The notes: generated by a model from the sequence alone, not told the origin. 64,000 bases of DNA from Deltaproteobacteria bacterium (GCA_021824175.1 JAKALP010000033.1:1-64000), one strand, 5' to 3'. Counted from the stretch's first letter, positions 1-8,264 are shown. Translations and numbers: made by a program.

Positions 1-24
1 ACCCTTGTTTTTCCAAATAAAAAA

Positions 25-48
25 GCCTCCCAGCAGGAGGCCCATTTA
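25..48 (-). terminator. Rho-independent terminator, leftward
   Basis: A 6-bp GC stem (GCCTCC at 25-30, GGAGGC at 36-41) closes a 5-base loop. Read on the minus strand it is followed by a run of T. No recognisable gene lies between it and the higBA module, so it may end a transcript coming from further right or serve a gene left of the window through weak bidirectional activity. Confidence 0.5.
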
Positions 49-251
49 ATTCGAAAACCGCATATCGTTTGTCAATTATTGTGAAAATTACGCCGGATTT
101 GGTTCCGTTGTTTTTGGGGATCTACACCTGGCCCAGGCCGTAGTGGGATCGCCCATTGACGCCGGTCCGGACCTGAGCCATGAATAAAAAATAGACCAAC
201 ACTGCCCAAGGCCGGCATTGCCGGCCCCGGCGCTATCAAATCCTTGCCTTG

Positions 252-276
252 CAATAGCATGGAAGCCGTGCTATTG
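252..276. promoter_or_regulatory. Probable HigBA operator (inverted repeat)
   Basis: CAATAGCA (252-259) and TGCTATTG (269-276) are perfect 8-bp inverted arms around a 9-bp centre. The site ends 7 bases before the higB start codon. Antitoxins of the HigA type repress their own operon by binding such palindromes; the link to this HigA is inferred from position. Confidence 0.5.
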
Positions 277-283
277 TGCTATC

Positions 284-577
284 ATGATACAGTCGTTCAA
301 GAATCAGGCAACCGAGGATTTGTTTAACGGGGCCGCTACAAAAGCGGCGTTGAAGCTATGCCCCAGAAACTTATGGAATATCGTGTCCCGCAAGCTCGAT
401 CAGATGGACTCCATTGTATCTCTGAATGAACTTCGAGTTCCGCCTGGTAATCATTTAGAAGGGCTCAAAGGAGATCGCAAGGGTCAACACAGCATTCGCG
501 TCAATGATCAATATCGAATCTGTTTCAAGTGGACCGAATCGGGGCCCAGCGATGTTGAGGTAACGGATTATCATTAA
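284..577 (+). CDS. higB: HigB-like mRNA interferase toxin
   Basis: A 97-residue protein of the RelE/HigB toxin superfamily. It shows the family pattern of an N-terminal helix pair (SFKNQATEDLFNG), the LNELRVPPGNHLEGLKGDR segment, and a C-terminal sheet ending QYRICFKW...VEVTDYH. HigB proteins cut ribosome-bound mRNA. The ATG at 284 is chosen because the protein then starts at MIQSF, as relatives do; an upstream ATG at 218 would add an unlike N-terminus and cross the operator. No clear Shine-Dalgarno site is visible. It is followed 23 bases later by the HigA antitoxin, toxin first, as usual for this family. Confidence 0.85.
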   Translation: MIQSFKNQATEDLFNGAATKAALKLCPRNLWNIVSRKLDQMDSIVSLNELRVPPGNHLEGLKGDRKGQHSIRVNDQYRICFKWTESGPSDVEVTDYH

Positions 578-600
578 AGATATATATTCAGGAGATGGTT

Positions 601-903
601 ATGATTAGAATCCCGACCCATAGAGCGCCAACCCATCCCGGCGAAATGCTGTGGGAAGAATTTTTAAAACCCATGGGTCTTACGCAGCGCCAGTTGGCTG
701 ATTCGATCCATGTCCCTTATCAAAGAATCAATGAAATCATTAATGGCCGCCGGGGAATTACTCCCAGCACCGCATTGCGACTGTCGAAGTATTTTGACGT
801 TTCGCCCGATTTTTGGCTGAATCTTCAACTCCGGTGGGATCTGTACTTCGCCCAACAAGCGGAAGCTGACCAGTTAAGTTTAATCAGCCCCGCGATTTCA
901 TAA
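601..903 (+). CDS. higA: HigA-like XRE-family antitoxin
   Basis: A 100-residue DNA-binding antitoxin with an HTH_3/XRE domain: LTQRQLADSIHVPYQRINEI is the helix-turn-helix, followed by ITPSTALRLSKYFDVSPDFW. It should neutralise the HigB encoded just upstream and repress the operon at the palindrome 252-276. The ATG at 601 is preferred over 595 because the GGAG at 591-594 then sits 6 bases upstream. The N-terminal HPGEMLWEEFLKP segment is typical of the HigA family. Confidence 0.88.
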   Translation: MIRIPTHRAPTHPGEMLWEEFLKPMGLTQRQLADSIHVPYQRINEIINGRRGITPSTALRLSKYFDVSPDFWLNLQLRWDLYFAQQAEADQLSLISPAIS

Positions 904-948
904 ATGCTTCGAAGATAGCAATATCGCCCTCAGCCGGCCCTCTGCCTT

Positions 949-1296
949 TCAGGCCGCCTGCAACAGAAATTCTACTTTGACTGCTTCAAAGGGAAAGACA
1001 ATGCGGCCGTCGTCAACGCGATCGAGAATACCGGCGTTGAGCAGCGCGGTCACATCGCCGTGCACGGCCTTCACATCCCGCCCCATGCGCCGCGCGGCTT
1101 CGCGGATGGACACCGGCCCCGCGCCGCACAGCACCTTCAGCAGCTCCCAGCGTTTGGCGGTCAATACCCGCCAAAGCAATTCAGGGGTCGCAAAGCTGAT
1201 GCGCGCTGATTTTTGAGCCCTGCCCGATCTCCACGCCCGCGAAAAATCCGCCAAGGCGTCGGCGGGCGCCCGCACTTCAAGCGTTACGGTTTTCAT
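949..1296 (-). CDS. TumA-like HTH antitoxin / transcriptional regulator
   Basis: A 115-residue winged-helix protein of the COG4190 type. Residues about 45-105 (LLWRVLTAKRWELLKVL...SIREAARRMGRDVKAVHGDV...) form a MarR-like helix-turn-helix with the recognition helix around MGRDVKAVHGDV. The N-terminus begins MKTVTLEV. Its start overlaps the 3' end of the upstream toxin-like gene by 20 bases, implying translational coupling. Proteins of this kind pair with DUF6516/TumE toxins and repress the operon; the palindrome at 1599-1613 is the likely binding site. The name is assigned by family and context. Confidence 0.7.
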   Translation of the reverse strand: MKTVTLEVRAPADALADFSRAWRSGRAQKSARISFATPELLWRVLTAKRWELLKVLCGAGPVSIREAARRMGRDVKAVHGDVTALLNAGILDRVDDGRIVFPFEAVKVEFLLQAA

Positions 1297-1573
1297 GATG
1301 CCACCTCGCGATATCTTTCTGAAAGTCGGCGACCAAACGCTCCGGAGTAGTAAACCCATAGGCGCTTTGCCTGCCGCCGTAATGCCGGTGATCGCCCTTG
1401 CCGGCCTCATTATCATAGCGCAAAACGCACTCGCCCCCCACGACATACGCCAGCCTGTACTTGAACAGGTGGGTCGACCCTTCGAGCGGCTTTGGAAGGC
1501 GCCATAACACCAACTCCGCAAATGCCGATTCAGTATAGACGACACGCGTGCAAATGAGCTCAACGGCTTTCAT
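1277..1573 (-). CDS. TumE-family (DUF6516) toxin
   Basis: A 98-residue protein resembling the TumE toxin family. It begins MKAVELICTRVVYTESAFAE and carries LWRLPKPLEGSTHLFKYRLAYV, then YDNEAGKGDHRHYGG, a block that recurs in this family as Y-D-N-x-x-G-K-G-x-H-x-H. Its mechanism is not established here. The ATG at 1573 is chosen because residues upstream do not resemble the family and would run into the operator. It is the first gene of a leftward two-gene module; the HTH antitoxin gene starts inside its last codons. Confidence 0.7.
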   Translation of the reverse strand: MKAVELICTRVVYTESAFAELVLWRLPKPLEGSTHLFKYRLAYVVGGECVLRYDNEAGKGDHRHYGGRQSAYGFTTPERLVADFQKDIARWHHENRNA

Positions 1574-1598
1574 GTTGGAAAAGATACCAACAATAGCT

Positions 1599-1613
1599 GT
1601 TGTTGTCAACAAC
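1599..1613. promoter_or_regulatory. Palindromic operator of the TumE/TumA module
   Basis: GTTGTTG and CAACAAC form a perfect 7-bp inverted repeat around one central base, 26 bases upstream of the toxin start codon at 1573. A looser copy of the same half-site (CCAACA) lies on each side. The position suits autoregulation by the HTH antitoxin; this is inferred. Confidence 0.5.
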
Positions 1614-1817
1614 TCCAACACAACATCTTGCTCTGCGCTCTATGTGTCCTCAGTGGATAGCAATTCTGGGCTATTCGCAATTCTGTAGGCCCGGTCCTGG
1701 CTCCAGGCGCCTAATTCCTTCGTCAAAAAATTACCATGGATGGCACGATTTACATGGCTGTGCAGGTTTGTCTGCTGCATGCTAAATAAATTCTGTTAAG
1801 GTAACAAAAAGTTGCAG

Positions 1818-2060
1818 TCAATATAGTCTGTATCGTATTGTACGTTCACTGCCTCGTCTGTTTAGTCTAATTATAAACCCACCGCTACTAAGCTGTATTA
1901 AAATTTGTTCAATAAAGTCTGCTTCTTTTGTTAGCGTAACATCTCCGACGGCAATCAAAATGTCGTTGTTCCTCAATCCCATTCGTCTGAATATAGAATT
2001 TGGCATAAGTCGTTTTATGCTTAAGCCAATTTCTTCAAATAGAAGTGCAAATATAATAGT
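1818..2060 (-). pseudogene. PDZ-domain remnant, GspC-like
   Basis: About 80 codons read in one frame end with the C-terminal part of a PDZ domain: PNSIFRRMGLRNNDILIAVG, then about 20 residues, then a closing GGFIIRLNRRGSERTIRY. This order is typical of the PDZ module of type II secretion protein GspC and related proteins. A TGA stops the frame just upstream (near 2063), and no membrane anchor, signal peptide or HR domain is present. The remaining sequence from 1620 to 2193 is AT-rich with nothing recognisable. It is best read as the 3' stub of a lost gene. Confidence 0.4.
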
Positions 2061-2193
2061 TCAGTTTGTTTACGCGCGAATCCTTAACTTTAATAGACCC
2101 ATCCTCTCAGCTTAGCTGGCTTATTCACTGCCTGAGCACCAAAAGCATATCCCTTTACCTTTCCAAGTTGGAAATTTTTATCTCGTGGGCAGG

Positions 2194-2820
2194 TTACCCC
2201 ACCCTGCAAAAAGGATTGTACCGCTTTTCGCGGCCGATGGTGGTGGCTTCCATGTGGCCGGTGTAGACGGCGGTGTCGTCGGGCAGGGTGAAGAGTTTGG
2301 TGTGGATGCTGTTGATCAGGGTGTTGAAGTCGCCGCCGGCGAAATCGGTGCGGCCAATGGAGCCGGCAAACAGGGTGTCGCCCACGAAGACGGCTTTGCC
2401 GGAATAGAGCGAGATGCCGCCGGGCGTGTGGCCGGGCGTGTGAAGTACTTTGAATTGGAGTTGCCCCACCTGAACCGTATCGCCGTCATTGAGCAGGCGG
2501 TCGGCGTCGGGCGAATCTTCGGAGCGCAGGCCCCACATGGCGGCGCCGCGGGCCAGTTGGCTGAGCATGGGCGCATCCAGGGGGTGGATCATCAGTTCGG
2601 CGCCGGAGGCTTTTTTCAAGGCCTTATTGCCGCTGACATGATCAAAATGGCCGTGGGTGTTGATGATGACTTTGAGCGTCAGTTTATCCTTGGCCAGGGC
2701 CAGCAGTATTTTGTCGGCATCGCCGCCCGGATCAATGACCGCGGCGTGCTGCGTGGCCGGGCAACCGACGATGAAGCAATTGGCCTGCAAGGGTCCCACG
2801 GGCATGGTCCGGATGATCAT
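2194..2820 (-). CDS. MBL-fold metallo-hydrolase (glyoxalase II-like)
   Basis: A 208-residue single-domain metallo-beta-lactamase fold hydrolase. The metal-binding signature is NTHGHFDHVSG (H-x-H-x-D-H), followed by LHTPGHTPGG, VFVGDTLFAGSIGRTD and the final GHMEATTIGREKRYNPF. These match the YcbL/GloB2 group, which hydrolyse thioesters such as S-lactoylglutathione in some bacteria; the true substrate is unknown here. In most relatives the late histidine sits in GHGPATT, here GHMEATT. It lies alone between the PDZ remnant and a palindromic repeat, transcribed leftward. Confidence 0.85.
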   Translation of the reverse strand: MIIRTMPVGPLQANCFIVGCPATQHAAVIDPGGDADKILLALAKDKLTLKVIINTHGHFDHVSGNKALKKASGAELMIHPLDAPMLSQLARGAAMWGLRSEDSPDADRLLNDGDTVQVGQLQFKVLHTPGHTPGGISLYSGKAVFVGDTLFAGSIGRTDFAGGDFNTLINSIHTKLFTLPDDTAVYTGHMEATTIGREKRYNPFCRVG

Positions 2821-2840
2821 GTTGTTTCGTCCTTTCTATT

Positions 2841-2985
2841 TAGTGCATGAACGAAAACCCCCTATTTTCCCAATTTCTGCGTTGGGGCAAAATTTTAATC
2901 CTCGAAATACTACGTGTATGTCTGCGGTTAAAATTTTGCCTCCGCCTTGAACTTGGAAAAATATGGGCTTTTCGTTCATGCACTA
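2841..2985. repeat. 145-bp imperfect palindromic element
   Basis: TAGTGCATGAACGAAAA (2841-2857) has its inverted partner TTTTCGTTCATGCACTA (2969-2985). The similarity continues inward for about 58 bp per arm to CAAAATTTTAA / TTAAAATTTTG, leaving a loop of about 28 bp. The arms differ at scattered bases. No ORF of substance lies inside. It resembles a dispersed palindromic (MITE-like) repeat, but one copy alone cannot show that. Confidence 0.6.
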
Positions 2986-2997
2986 TTTATTTAATCC

Positions 2998-3060
2998 ATC
3001 CGTGCCATCCGTGTAATCCGTGGTCAATTTTTTACCACGGATTACACGGATGGCACGGAT
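2998..3060. repeat. Hairpin repeat family copy 1 (26-bp perfect arms)
   Basis: The arms 2998-3023 and 3035-3060 are perfect 26-bp inverted repeats built from the short word ATCCGTG; the loop is TCAATTTTTTA. Degenerate copies recur at 5608-5663 and 37768-37824. All three share CCGTGGTCAA followed by a T-run. It sits downstream of nusB and can act as a bidirectional terminator. Confidence 0.8.
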
Positions 3061-3116
3061 AGGTGGAGCATTTAATAGATATCGATAAGCCTTGCCGAAT
3101 TACTTCCCCAACGCCC

Positions 3117-3593
3117 TCAATCGCCATTGATTTCTTCCGGTTTTTCTTCCATGGCGGGCATGGGAAGAGATACGGGTTGCAATTCGCCCGCTTCGATGCC
3201 CTTGCGCACGCTGTCCAGAATGCCGTTGATAAAGGCGCCCGATTCGGGCGAGCCGAAGCGTTTGCCGATGTCGATGGCCTCATTGATGGAGACTTTGGCC
3301 GGGATATCGGCGCAGTAAAGCAGTTCGAACACGGCGATGCGCAAAATGTTGCGGTCCACGCAGGCCATGCGCCGGATCTTCCAGTTGCTGGAGTAGCGCT
3401 CAACGATGGCATCAATGTCCATGCGATGGTCGAGCACGCCCTGTACAAGGTGCTCGAAAAAGGCCTGATAGCGCTTGGCGGGCGCGAAACAGCGGCAGTA
3501 ATCGGTGAGCGCCTCCGCGCTAAAGGCGTTGTTCATGTCCATGCTGAATAGCGCTTGCATGGCCAGTTCTCTGGCTTGTCTTCGGGTACCCAT
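3117..3593 (-). CDS. nusB: Transcription antitermination factor NusB
   Basis: A 158-residue all-helical NusB protein. It starts MGTRRQARELAMQALFSMDM, the usual N-terminal RNA-binding helix, and carries WKIRRMACVDRNILRIAVFELLYCADIPAKVSINEAIDIGKRFG, the signature of the family, plus FINGILDSVRK. NusB with NusE (S10) binds boxA in rRNA leaders and supports antitermination. The ATG at 3593 lies 2 bases after the ribH stop, the usual ribH-nusB coupling. The C-terminus is somewhat long (PMPAMEEKPEEINGD), as often seen in Desulfobacterota. Confidence 0.95.
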   Translation of the reverse strand: MGTRRQARELAMQALFSMDMNNAFSAEALTDYCRCFAPAKRYQAFFEHLVQGVLDHRMDIDAIVERYSSNWKIRRMACVDRNILRIAVFELLYCADIPAKVSINEAIDIGKRFGSPESGAFINGILDSVRKGIEAGELQPVSLPMPAMEEKPEEINGD

Positions 3594-3595
3594 AG

Positions 3596-4069
3596 CTAAA
3601 TCTTTTCCACCACGCCCATGAGGTTGGCCATCTCCACGGCCGCCAGGGCCGCATCCCACCCCTTGTTGCCCGACTTGGAGCCGGCGCGCTCGATGGCTTG
3701 TTCCAGCGAGTCGGTGGTCAGCACGCCGAAGATGATGGGCCGGCCGGTCTCCATGCTGGCGGCGGCGATGCCTTTGGAGACTTCAGCGCTCACGTAGTCA
3801 AAGTGGGGTGTGGCGCCCCGGATCACGGCGCCCAGGCAGATCACGGCATCGTGGTGTTTTTTCTCCGCCAGCTTTTTGGCCACCAGTGGGATTTCAAAAG
3901 CGCCGGGCACTTTGACGATGTCGATGTCCTTGGCTTTGGTGCCGCTGCGGGTCAGGGCGTCAATGGCGCCGCCCACCAGTTTGTCGGTGATGAAGTCATT
4001 GAAGCGGCTCACCACGATAGCGAATTTTTTGCCTTCGGCCACCAGATTGGCTTCGATGATATTGGGCAT
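3596..4069 (-). CDS. ribH: 6,7-dimethyl-8-ribityllumazine synthase
   Basis: A 157-residue lumazine synthase that condenses 5-amino-6-ribitylamino-uracil with 3,4-dihydroxy-2-butanone 4-phosphate. Family motifs are [55 protein letters not shown] and [22 protein letters not shown] with NKGWDAA. The histidine in TPHFDYV is the usual catalytic residue. The ATG at 4069 has a GAGG Shine-Dalgarno sequence about 8 bases upstream. It is part of a leftward rib cluster with ribBA upstream and nusB downstream. Confidence 0.96.
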   Translation of the reverse strand: MPNIIEANLVAEGKKFAIVVSRFNDFITDKLVGGAIDALTRSGTKAKDIDIVKVPGAFEIPLVAKKLAEKKHHDAVICLGAVIRGATPHFDYVSAEVSKGIAAASMETGRPIIFGVLTTDSLEQAIERAGSKSGNKGWDAALAAVEMANLMGVVEKI

Positions 4070-4155
4070 GGAATTTCCTCCGCTTGAATTCAACGTAGAA
4101 GATTTTGGGGATGTTTTCTTTTGCATAATTACGGTTCTAAGAGGCTCTGCGTTTC

Positions 4156-4225
4156 GTCACTCCCGCGAAGGCGGGAGTCCAGGAACTATTGAAATACTGG
4201 TTCCCCGCTTTCGCGGGGAAGACTA
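4156..4225. repeat. Dual-hairpin intergenic repeat
   Basis: Two short stems follow each other: ACTCCCGC/GCGGGAGT (4159-4166 and 4171-4178) and TTCCCCGC/GCGGGGAA (4201-4208 and 4213-4220). The layout, a CCCGCGAAGGCGGG hairpin followed by its mirror with CGCTTTCGCGGGG, is the common intergenic repeat of many proteobacterial genomes. It sits between ribBA and ribH. Confidence 0.6.
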
Positions 4226-4245
4226 TATCGAACATAGAATCCATT

Positions 4246-4288
4246 AAATTTGTACTACCCCCTTCTTTTTAGGAGGTAGTACAAATTT
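4246..4288 (-). terminator. Hairpin at the ribBA 3' end
   Basis: Arms AAATTTGTACTACC (4246-4259) and GGTAGTACAAATTT (4275-4288) are perfect 14-bp inverted repeats with a pyrimidine-rich loop. The element overlaps the last bases of the ribBA stop codon. It could attenuate transcription into ribH or stabilise the upstream mRNA end. Confidence 0.5.
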
Positions 4289-5507
4289 ATTGCTCCTGCG
4301 TATCCAGGTGCAGCAAATGCCCCATCTTCAACTTCTTGCACTCCAGGTAGCAGCGGTTGTGCTCATTGGGCGCCACTTCAATGGGAATCTGCTCCACGAT
4401 GCTCAGGCCGTAGCCGTCCAAACCCACCATCTTCTTGGGATTGTTGGTGAGCAGGCGCATCTGGCGCACGCCGATGTTGCGCAGCATCTGGGCGCCGATG
4501 CCGTAATCGCGCAGGTCGTCTTTAAAGCCCAGTTTGCGGTTGGCCTCTACCGTGTCCAGGCCGTGCTTTTGCTGCAACTCATAGGCTTTGAGCTTGTTGA
4601 CCAGGCCAATGCCGCGGCCCTCCTGGCGCAGGTAGACAATTACGCCCGAGCCCTCTTTTGCAATCATGCCCATGGCTCTGTGAAGCTGGTCGCCGCAGTC
4701 GCAGCGCTGGGAACCGAAGATGTCGCCGGTCATACACTCGGAGTGCACCCGCACCAAGACGGGTTGGTTGGGGTCGATCTCGCCTTTGACCAGGGCCACA
4801 TGCAGTTGATCATCCACTTCATTTTCAAAGGCGATGATTTTGAACTCGCCGCCATATGCGGTGGGAATAGTGGTTTCCGCGGCCCGGCGCACGAACAGCT
4901 CGTTGCGCATGCGGTACTCCACCAGATCGGCGATGGTAACGATGCCCAGGCCGTGCTCTTCGCTGAAGCGTTCCAGGGTAGGCATGCGCGCCATGGTGCC
5001 GTCGTCGTCCATGATTTCGCAGATCACACCGGCCGGCCGAAGCCCGGCCAAACGGGCCAGGTCCACCGAGCCCTCGGTCTGGCCCACGCGCACCATGACG
5101 CCGCCGTTGCGGGCCCGCAGCGGGAAGATGTGGCCCGGCCGCACCAGGTCGCTGGACTTAGCGTTGTCGGCCACGGCGGTCTGAATGGTGGTGGCCCGGT
5201 CCGCGGCCGAAATGCCGGTGGTGACGCCGTGTTTGGCCTCGATGGAAACCGTAAAACCGGTTTGAAAGGGGGAAGTATTGTTGCGCACCATCAGCGGTAG
5301 TTCAAGCTGGTCGCACTTATCGCTGGTCAGGGAGAGGCAGATCAATCCCCGCCCGTATTTGGCCATGAAGTTGATGGCCTGGGGCGTCACTTTCTCCGCG
5401 GCCATGGTCAGGTCGCCTTCATTCTCCCGGTCTTCGTCATCCACCAGGATGACCATTTTGCCGGTTTTGATATCTTCAATGGCTTGTTCAACCGTTATGC
5501 GTGACAT
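4287..5507 (-). CDS. ribBA: Bifunctional DHBP synthase / GTP cyclohydrolase II
   Basis: A 406-residue fusion that supplies both starting branches of riboflavin synthesis. Residues 1-200 are 3,4-dihydroxy-2-butanone 4-phosphate synthase, with the acidic loop [17 protein letters not shown] and the later [15 protein letters not shown] and [14 protein letters not shown]. Residues 205-406 are GTP cyclohydrolase II, with the zinc motif [18 protein letters not shown], the arginine loop [11 protein letters not shown] and LLTNNPKKM. Both active sites look complete. It is expressed leftward with ribE and ribD upstream and ribH and nusB downstream; hairpins occupy both intergenic gaps. Confidence 0.96.
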   Translation of the reverse strand: MSRITVEQAIEDIKTGKMVILVDDEDRENEGDLTMAAEKVTPQAINFMAKYGRGLICLSLTSDKCDQLELPLMVRNNTSPFQTGFTVSIEAKHGVTTGISAADRATTIQTAVADNAKSSDLVRPGHIFPLRARNGGVMVRVGQTEGSVDLARLAGLRPAGVICEIMDDDGTMARMPTLERFSEEHGLGIVTIADLVEYRMRNELFVRRAAETTIPTAYGGEFKIIAFENEVDDQLHVALVKGEIDPNQPVLVRVHSECMTGDIFGSQRCDCGDQLHRAMGMIAKEGSGVIVYLRQEGRGIGLVNKLKAYELQQKHGLDTVEANRKLGFKDDLRDYGIGAQMLRNIGVRQMRLLTNNPKKMVGLDGYGLSIVEQIPIEVAPNEHNRCYLECKKLKMGHLLHLDTQEQ

Positions 5508-5607
5508 GACTTCTTTTTACACTCCATTTACTAAAATTTATTTTACACCACATAGGGTTTGGCGCGGCGGCGCCGCAACCCCTGCGGCTGAATACGGCTT
5601 TTAACTC

Positions 5608-5663
5608 ATCCGTGCCATCCGTGGTCAATTTTTTTTACCACGGATTACACGGATGGCACGGAT
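5608..5663. repeat. Hairpin repeat family copy 2
   Basis: The right arm (CCACGGATTACACGGATGG and onward, to 5663) matches copy 1 at 3035-3060. The left arm lacks about nine bases (the TGTAATCCG part), so the hairpin is asymmetric. The loop is again a long T-run. It lies between ribBA and ribE. Confidence 0.75.
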
Positions 5664-5687
5664 GGGGTGGACCAGGCAATGGAGCGC

Positions 5688-6350
5688 CTACCGATCCAAA
5701 AACCCCGAACGCGCCAGAAACTCCATATCGATGCCGCTGGCCTTGGCCGGGGCTGGTTTTTGACCGCGCTGCAAGAACCGCTCAACATACTTGCCGATGA
5801 GATCGGTTTCAATATTAAATCTGGCGCCCACGCCCTTGAGCCCGATGGTCGTCAGCTTGGCCGTGTGCGGGATGATGCTCACCGTAAATCCCTCATCGTC
5901 GCACCCGTTGATGGTCAGGCTGATGCCATCCACGGCCACCGACCCCTTGGTGATCATATAGCGGGTCAGTTCCGGCGGCGCGCTGAAACGCAAAATGATT
6001 GCATTTGCCGCCCGTTCGCTGCTCTTAAGTTCAGCCAGGCCGTCGACATGGCCTGAAACCAGGTGGCCGTCCAGGCGGTCCGACAACCGCAAGGCCCGCT
6101 CCAGATTGACCCGCTCGCCGGTTTTGACCGCCGCGAAAGTGGTCCTGGACAAGGTTTCGGGCGACACATCGGCTGTGAAGCGACGACCTTCCAGGGCAGT
6201 GACCGTCAAGCAGGCGCCGTTGACGGCGATGCTGTCACCGATGCGGGTGGCCTCCAGCTCGAAATCGGCGGTCACGGCAATGGCCTTGGCCTCGCCGGCC
6301 GGCCGTACGCCCGTGATGGTGCCCATTCCTTCGATGATGCCGGTAAACAT
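5688..6350 (-). CDS. ribE: Riboflavin synthase
   Basis: A 220-residue riboflavin synthase (alpha subunit type) that dismutates two lumazine molecules into riboflavin. Two lumazine-binding repeats are visible. The first begins MFTGIIEGMGTI and includes DSIAVNGACLTVTAL and FTADVSPETLSRTTF. The second includes HLVSGHVDGLAEL, SVAVDGISLTINGCDDEGFTVSIIPHTAKLTTIG. The start at 6350 gives the invariant MFTGIIE N-terminus; an in-frame codon 8 residues earlier would spoil it. Downstream is ribBA, upstream ribD. The gap 6351-6523 shows no FMN riboswitch. Confidence 0.95.
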   Translation of the reverse strand: MFTGIIEGMGTITGVRPAGEAKAIAVTADFELEATRIGDSIAVNGACLTVTALEGRRFTADVSPETLSRTTFAAVKTGERVNLERALRLSDRLDGHLVSGHVDGLAELKSSERAANAIILRFSAPPELTRYMITKGSVAVDGISLTINGCDDEGFTVSIIPHTAKLTTIGLKGVGARFNIETDLIGKYVERFLQRGQKPAPAKASGIDMEFLARSGFLDR

Positions 6351-6523
6351 AGGGACTCTGTGCCTGGTTGTCATTCTTTCATGGTCTATCGGTTTCGCTC
6401 TGTGCCGATGTAGTGCGTTGATATGGTTTTAAGAGGAAAGCTTAAAGTATGAAAGTTGAAGTATTCTATCTATTTAAAATGTCAAAATTCCATAACTTAA
6501 AACTTTTCACTTAAGACTTTAAA

Positions 6524-7621
6524 CTACCTCTTCCTATACCCCTGCACCATAATATCTTCGCCCACCATGGCCACGGTCACATCGCGCAGTGGCAGCGCTT
6601 CGGCCATTTTAAACGGGCCGACGCCGCGGCACATGGGTATGCCATCATCACCGCCCAGCAGTTTGGGCGCGTAGAAGAATACAATCTTGTCCACGATGTC
6701 GGCTGCCAAGGCGCTGGCCGCCACATTGGCGCCGCCCTCGATCAGGATGCTGGTGATGCCCATTTTGCCCAGCAGCGGCATGAGCAGGGTCAAATCGATG
6801 CGCCCCTTTTTCAGCGGTGCTTCCAGGATTTTGGCGCCGGCCGCGGTCAGGCGCCGGCGGTCTACATCCGAGGCTTCGGCCCCGCAGATCACGTAGGTCG
6901 GCGCGGACGATTGCTGGGACAACATCTGGGCCCTCTTGGGCATGGAGGCTTTGGTATCGAGCACCAGGCGGATGGGGTCGGCCCCCGGTCCATCGGCCAG
7001 GCGGGTGGTCAATTTGGGATCATCGGCTTTGACCGTGCCCACGCCCACCAGGATGGCATCCATATGCTGGCGCAGCCAGTGAACCTGTTCGCGGGCCGCT
7101 TCGCCCGTCACCCAGCGGGCATCGCCGCTGCGGGTGGCGATGCGACCGTCCAGGGTTGCGGCCATCTTGAGCACCACAAAGGGCCGCTTGGTCTGACAAA
7201 ATTTGATAAAGATTTCGTTAAGCCGCCGGGCCTCTGCCTCCATCACGCCGCAAACCACTTCAATGCCATGGGCCTGCAAAAAGGCATGCCCGCCGCCCTG
7301 GACATCGGGGTTGGGATCGGCCATGGCCGACACGACCCGTTGGATGCCGCTGGTTATTATCCTTCCGGTGCACGGCGGGGTGCGGCCAGTGTGATTGCAC
7401 GGCTCCAGGGTCACATAAAGGGTGGCGCCGACCGCCAGATCGCCGGCGGCATCCAGAGCATGGACTTCGGCATGGGGGCCGCCCACGGCCTGGTGATAGC
7501 CTTGGCCCACCACTTGGCCATCTCGGACCACCACGGCCCCCACCATGGGATTGGGCGATACCCGCCCGGCCCCCTTGGCGGCCAGTTCCAGGGCCATGGC
7601 CATATATGCGTGGTCATCCAT
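6524..7621 (-). CDS. ribD: Bifunctional pyrimidine deaminase/reductase RibD
   Basis: A 365-residue two-domain riboflavin enzyme. The N-terminal cytidine-deaminase-like domain holds the zinc site HAEVHAL and EPCNHTGRTPPCT. The C-terminal reductase domain (from about residue 146) holds KMAATLDGRIATRSGDARWVTG, ILVGVGTVKADDPKLT and ILIEGGANVAASAL. It converts diaminohydroxy-phosphoribosylamino-pyrimidine to the ribitylamino form. It reads leftward as the first rib gene of the block; upstream lies nrdR after a gap with 8-bp tandem repeats. No RFN (FMN) riboswitch pattern is visible upstream. Confidence 0.96.
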   Translation of the reverse strand: MDDHAYMAMALELAAKGAGRVSPNPMVGAVVVRDGQVVGQGYHQAVGGPHAEVHALDAAGDLAVGATLYVTLEPCNHTGRTPPCTGRIITSGIQRVVSAMADPNPDVQGGGHAFLQAHGIEVVCGVMEAEARRLNEIFIKFCQTKRPFVVLKMAATLDGRIATRSGDARWVTGEAAREQVHWLRQHMDAILVGVGTVKADDPKLTTRLADGPGADPIRLVLDTKASMPKRAQMLSQQSSAPTYVICGAEASDVDRRRLTAAGAKILEAPLKKGRIDLTLLMPLLGKMGITSILIEGGANVAASALAADIVDKIVFFYAPKLLGGDDGIPMCRGVGPFKMAEALPLRDVTVAMVGEDIMVQGYRKR

Positions 7622-7756
7622 CCGTTCGATGCCCGTAATCCTTGAATCGTATTTTGCAAAAAACGTTGCCTGGTCGATCAGGCCGCGGGAGTACTTCTTA
7701 ACCCGCTATCTGTCCATTGTTACAAGACTCATAGTGAACGGTTCCACCCATAAACA

Positions 7757-7804
7757 AATCAACGAATCAACCAATCAACGAATCAACGAATCAACTAATC
7801 AACT
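7757..7804. repeat. 8-bp tandem repeat AATCAACN, six copies
   Basis: Six consecutive copies of AATCAAC followed by G, C, G, G, T and T run from 7757 to 7804, in the gap between nrdR and ribD. Slippage at such a tract could vary spacing between the two genes. No known regulatory motif is apparent. Confidence 0.85.
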
Positions 7805-7808
7805 AAAA

Positions 7809-8264
7809 CTATTTCTGGCTGAGCAACGATTTGAGCTCAGCCACGAAATCGTTGACATCCTTGAATTCCCGGTAGACCGAGGCAAACCTCACATAGGCGA
7901 TATCGTTCAGCGAGTGCAGCTGGGCCATGATCTTTTCGCCCACCACCCGCGAGGGGATCTCCTTTTCGCCGGTCTCGCGCAGATCCCGTTCCAGGTCATC
8001 GATGAAGTCTTCGATGACATTCATGCTGATGTCCAATTTCTGGCAGGCCTTGCGCATGCCTGAACGCACCTTCTCGCGATTGAACACTTCCCGGCGCCCA
8101 TCCTTTTTGACGATCATGATGGGAATCTCTTCAATGTGCTCATAGGTGGTAAAGCGCCGGCTGCAATCGATGCACTCCCGGCGCCGCCGGATTACATCGC
8201 CATCCTTGCTGACCCTGGAATCGATTACCTTGTTGTCCATTTCGCCGCAAAAAGGGCACTTCAT
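7809..8264 (-). CDS. nrdR: Ribonucleotide reductase regulator NrdR
   Basis: A 151-residue NrdR repressor. The N-terminal zinc ribbon has Cys pairs in [17 protein letters not shown] and [16 protein letters not shown]. The ATP-cone domain follows from about residue 49 ([27 protein letters not shown]...) to about 139. NrdR senses ATP/dATP and represses nrd operons at NrdR boxes. Its start overlaps the dCMP deaminase stop by 4 bases (ATGA-type coupling), so both genes for nucleotide supply are expressed together. Confidence 0.96.
   Translation of the reverse strand: MKCPFCGEMDNKVIDSRVSKDGDVIRRRRECIDCSRRFTTYEHIEEIPIMIVKKDGRREVFNREKVRSGMRKACQKLDISMNVIEDFIDDLERDLRETGEKEIPSRVVGEKIMAQLHSLNDIAYVRFASVYREFKDVNDFVAELKSLLSQK

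Noticed and set aside
7622-7808. Possible FMN riboswitch upstream of ribD
   Set aside because: None of the conserved RFN blocks is present here or in the gaps before ribE and ribBA; the gap holds only tandem 8-mers.
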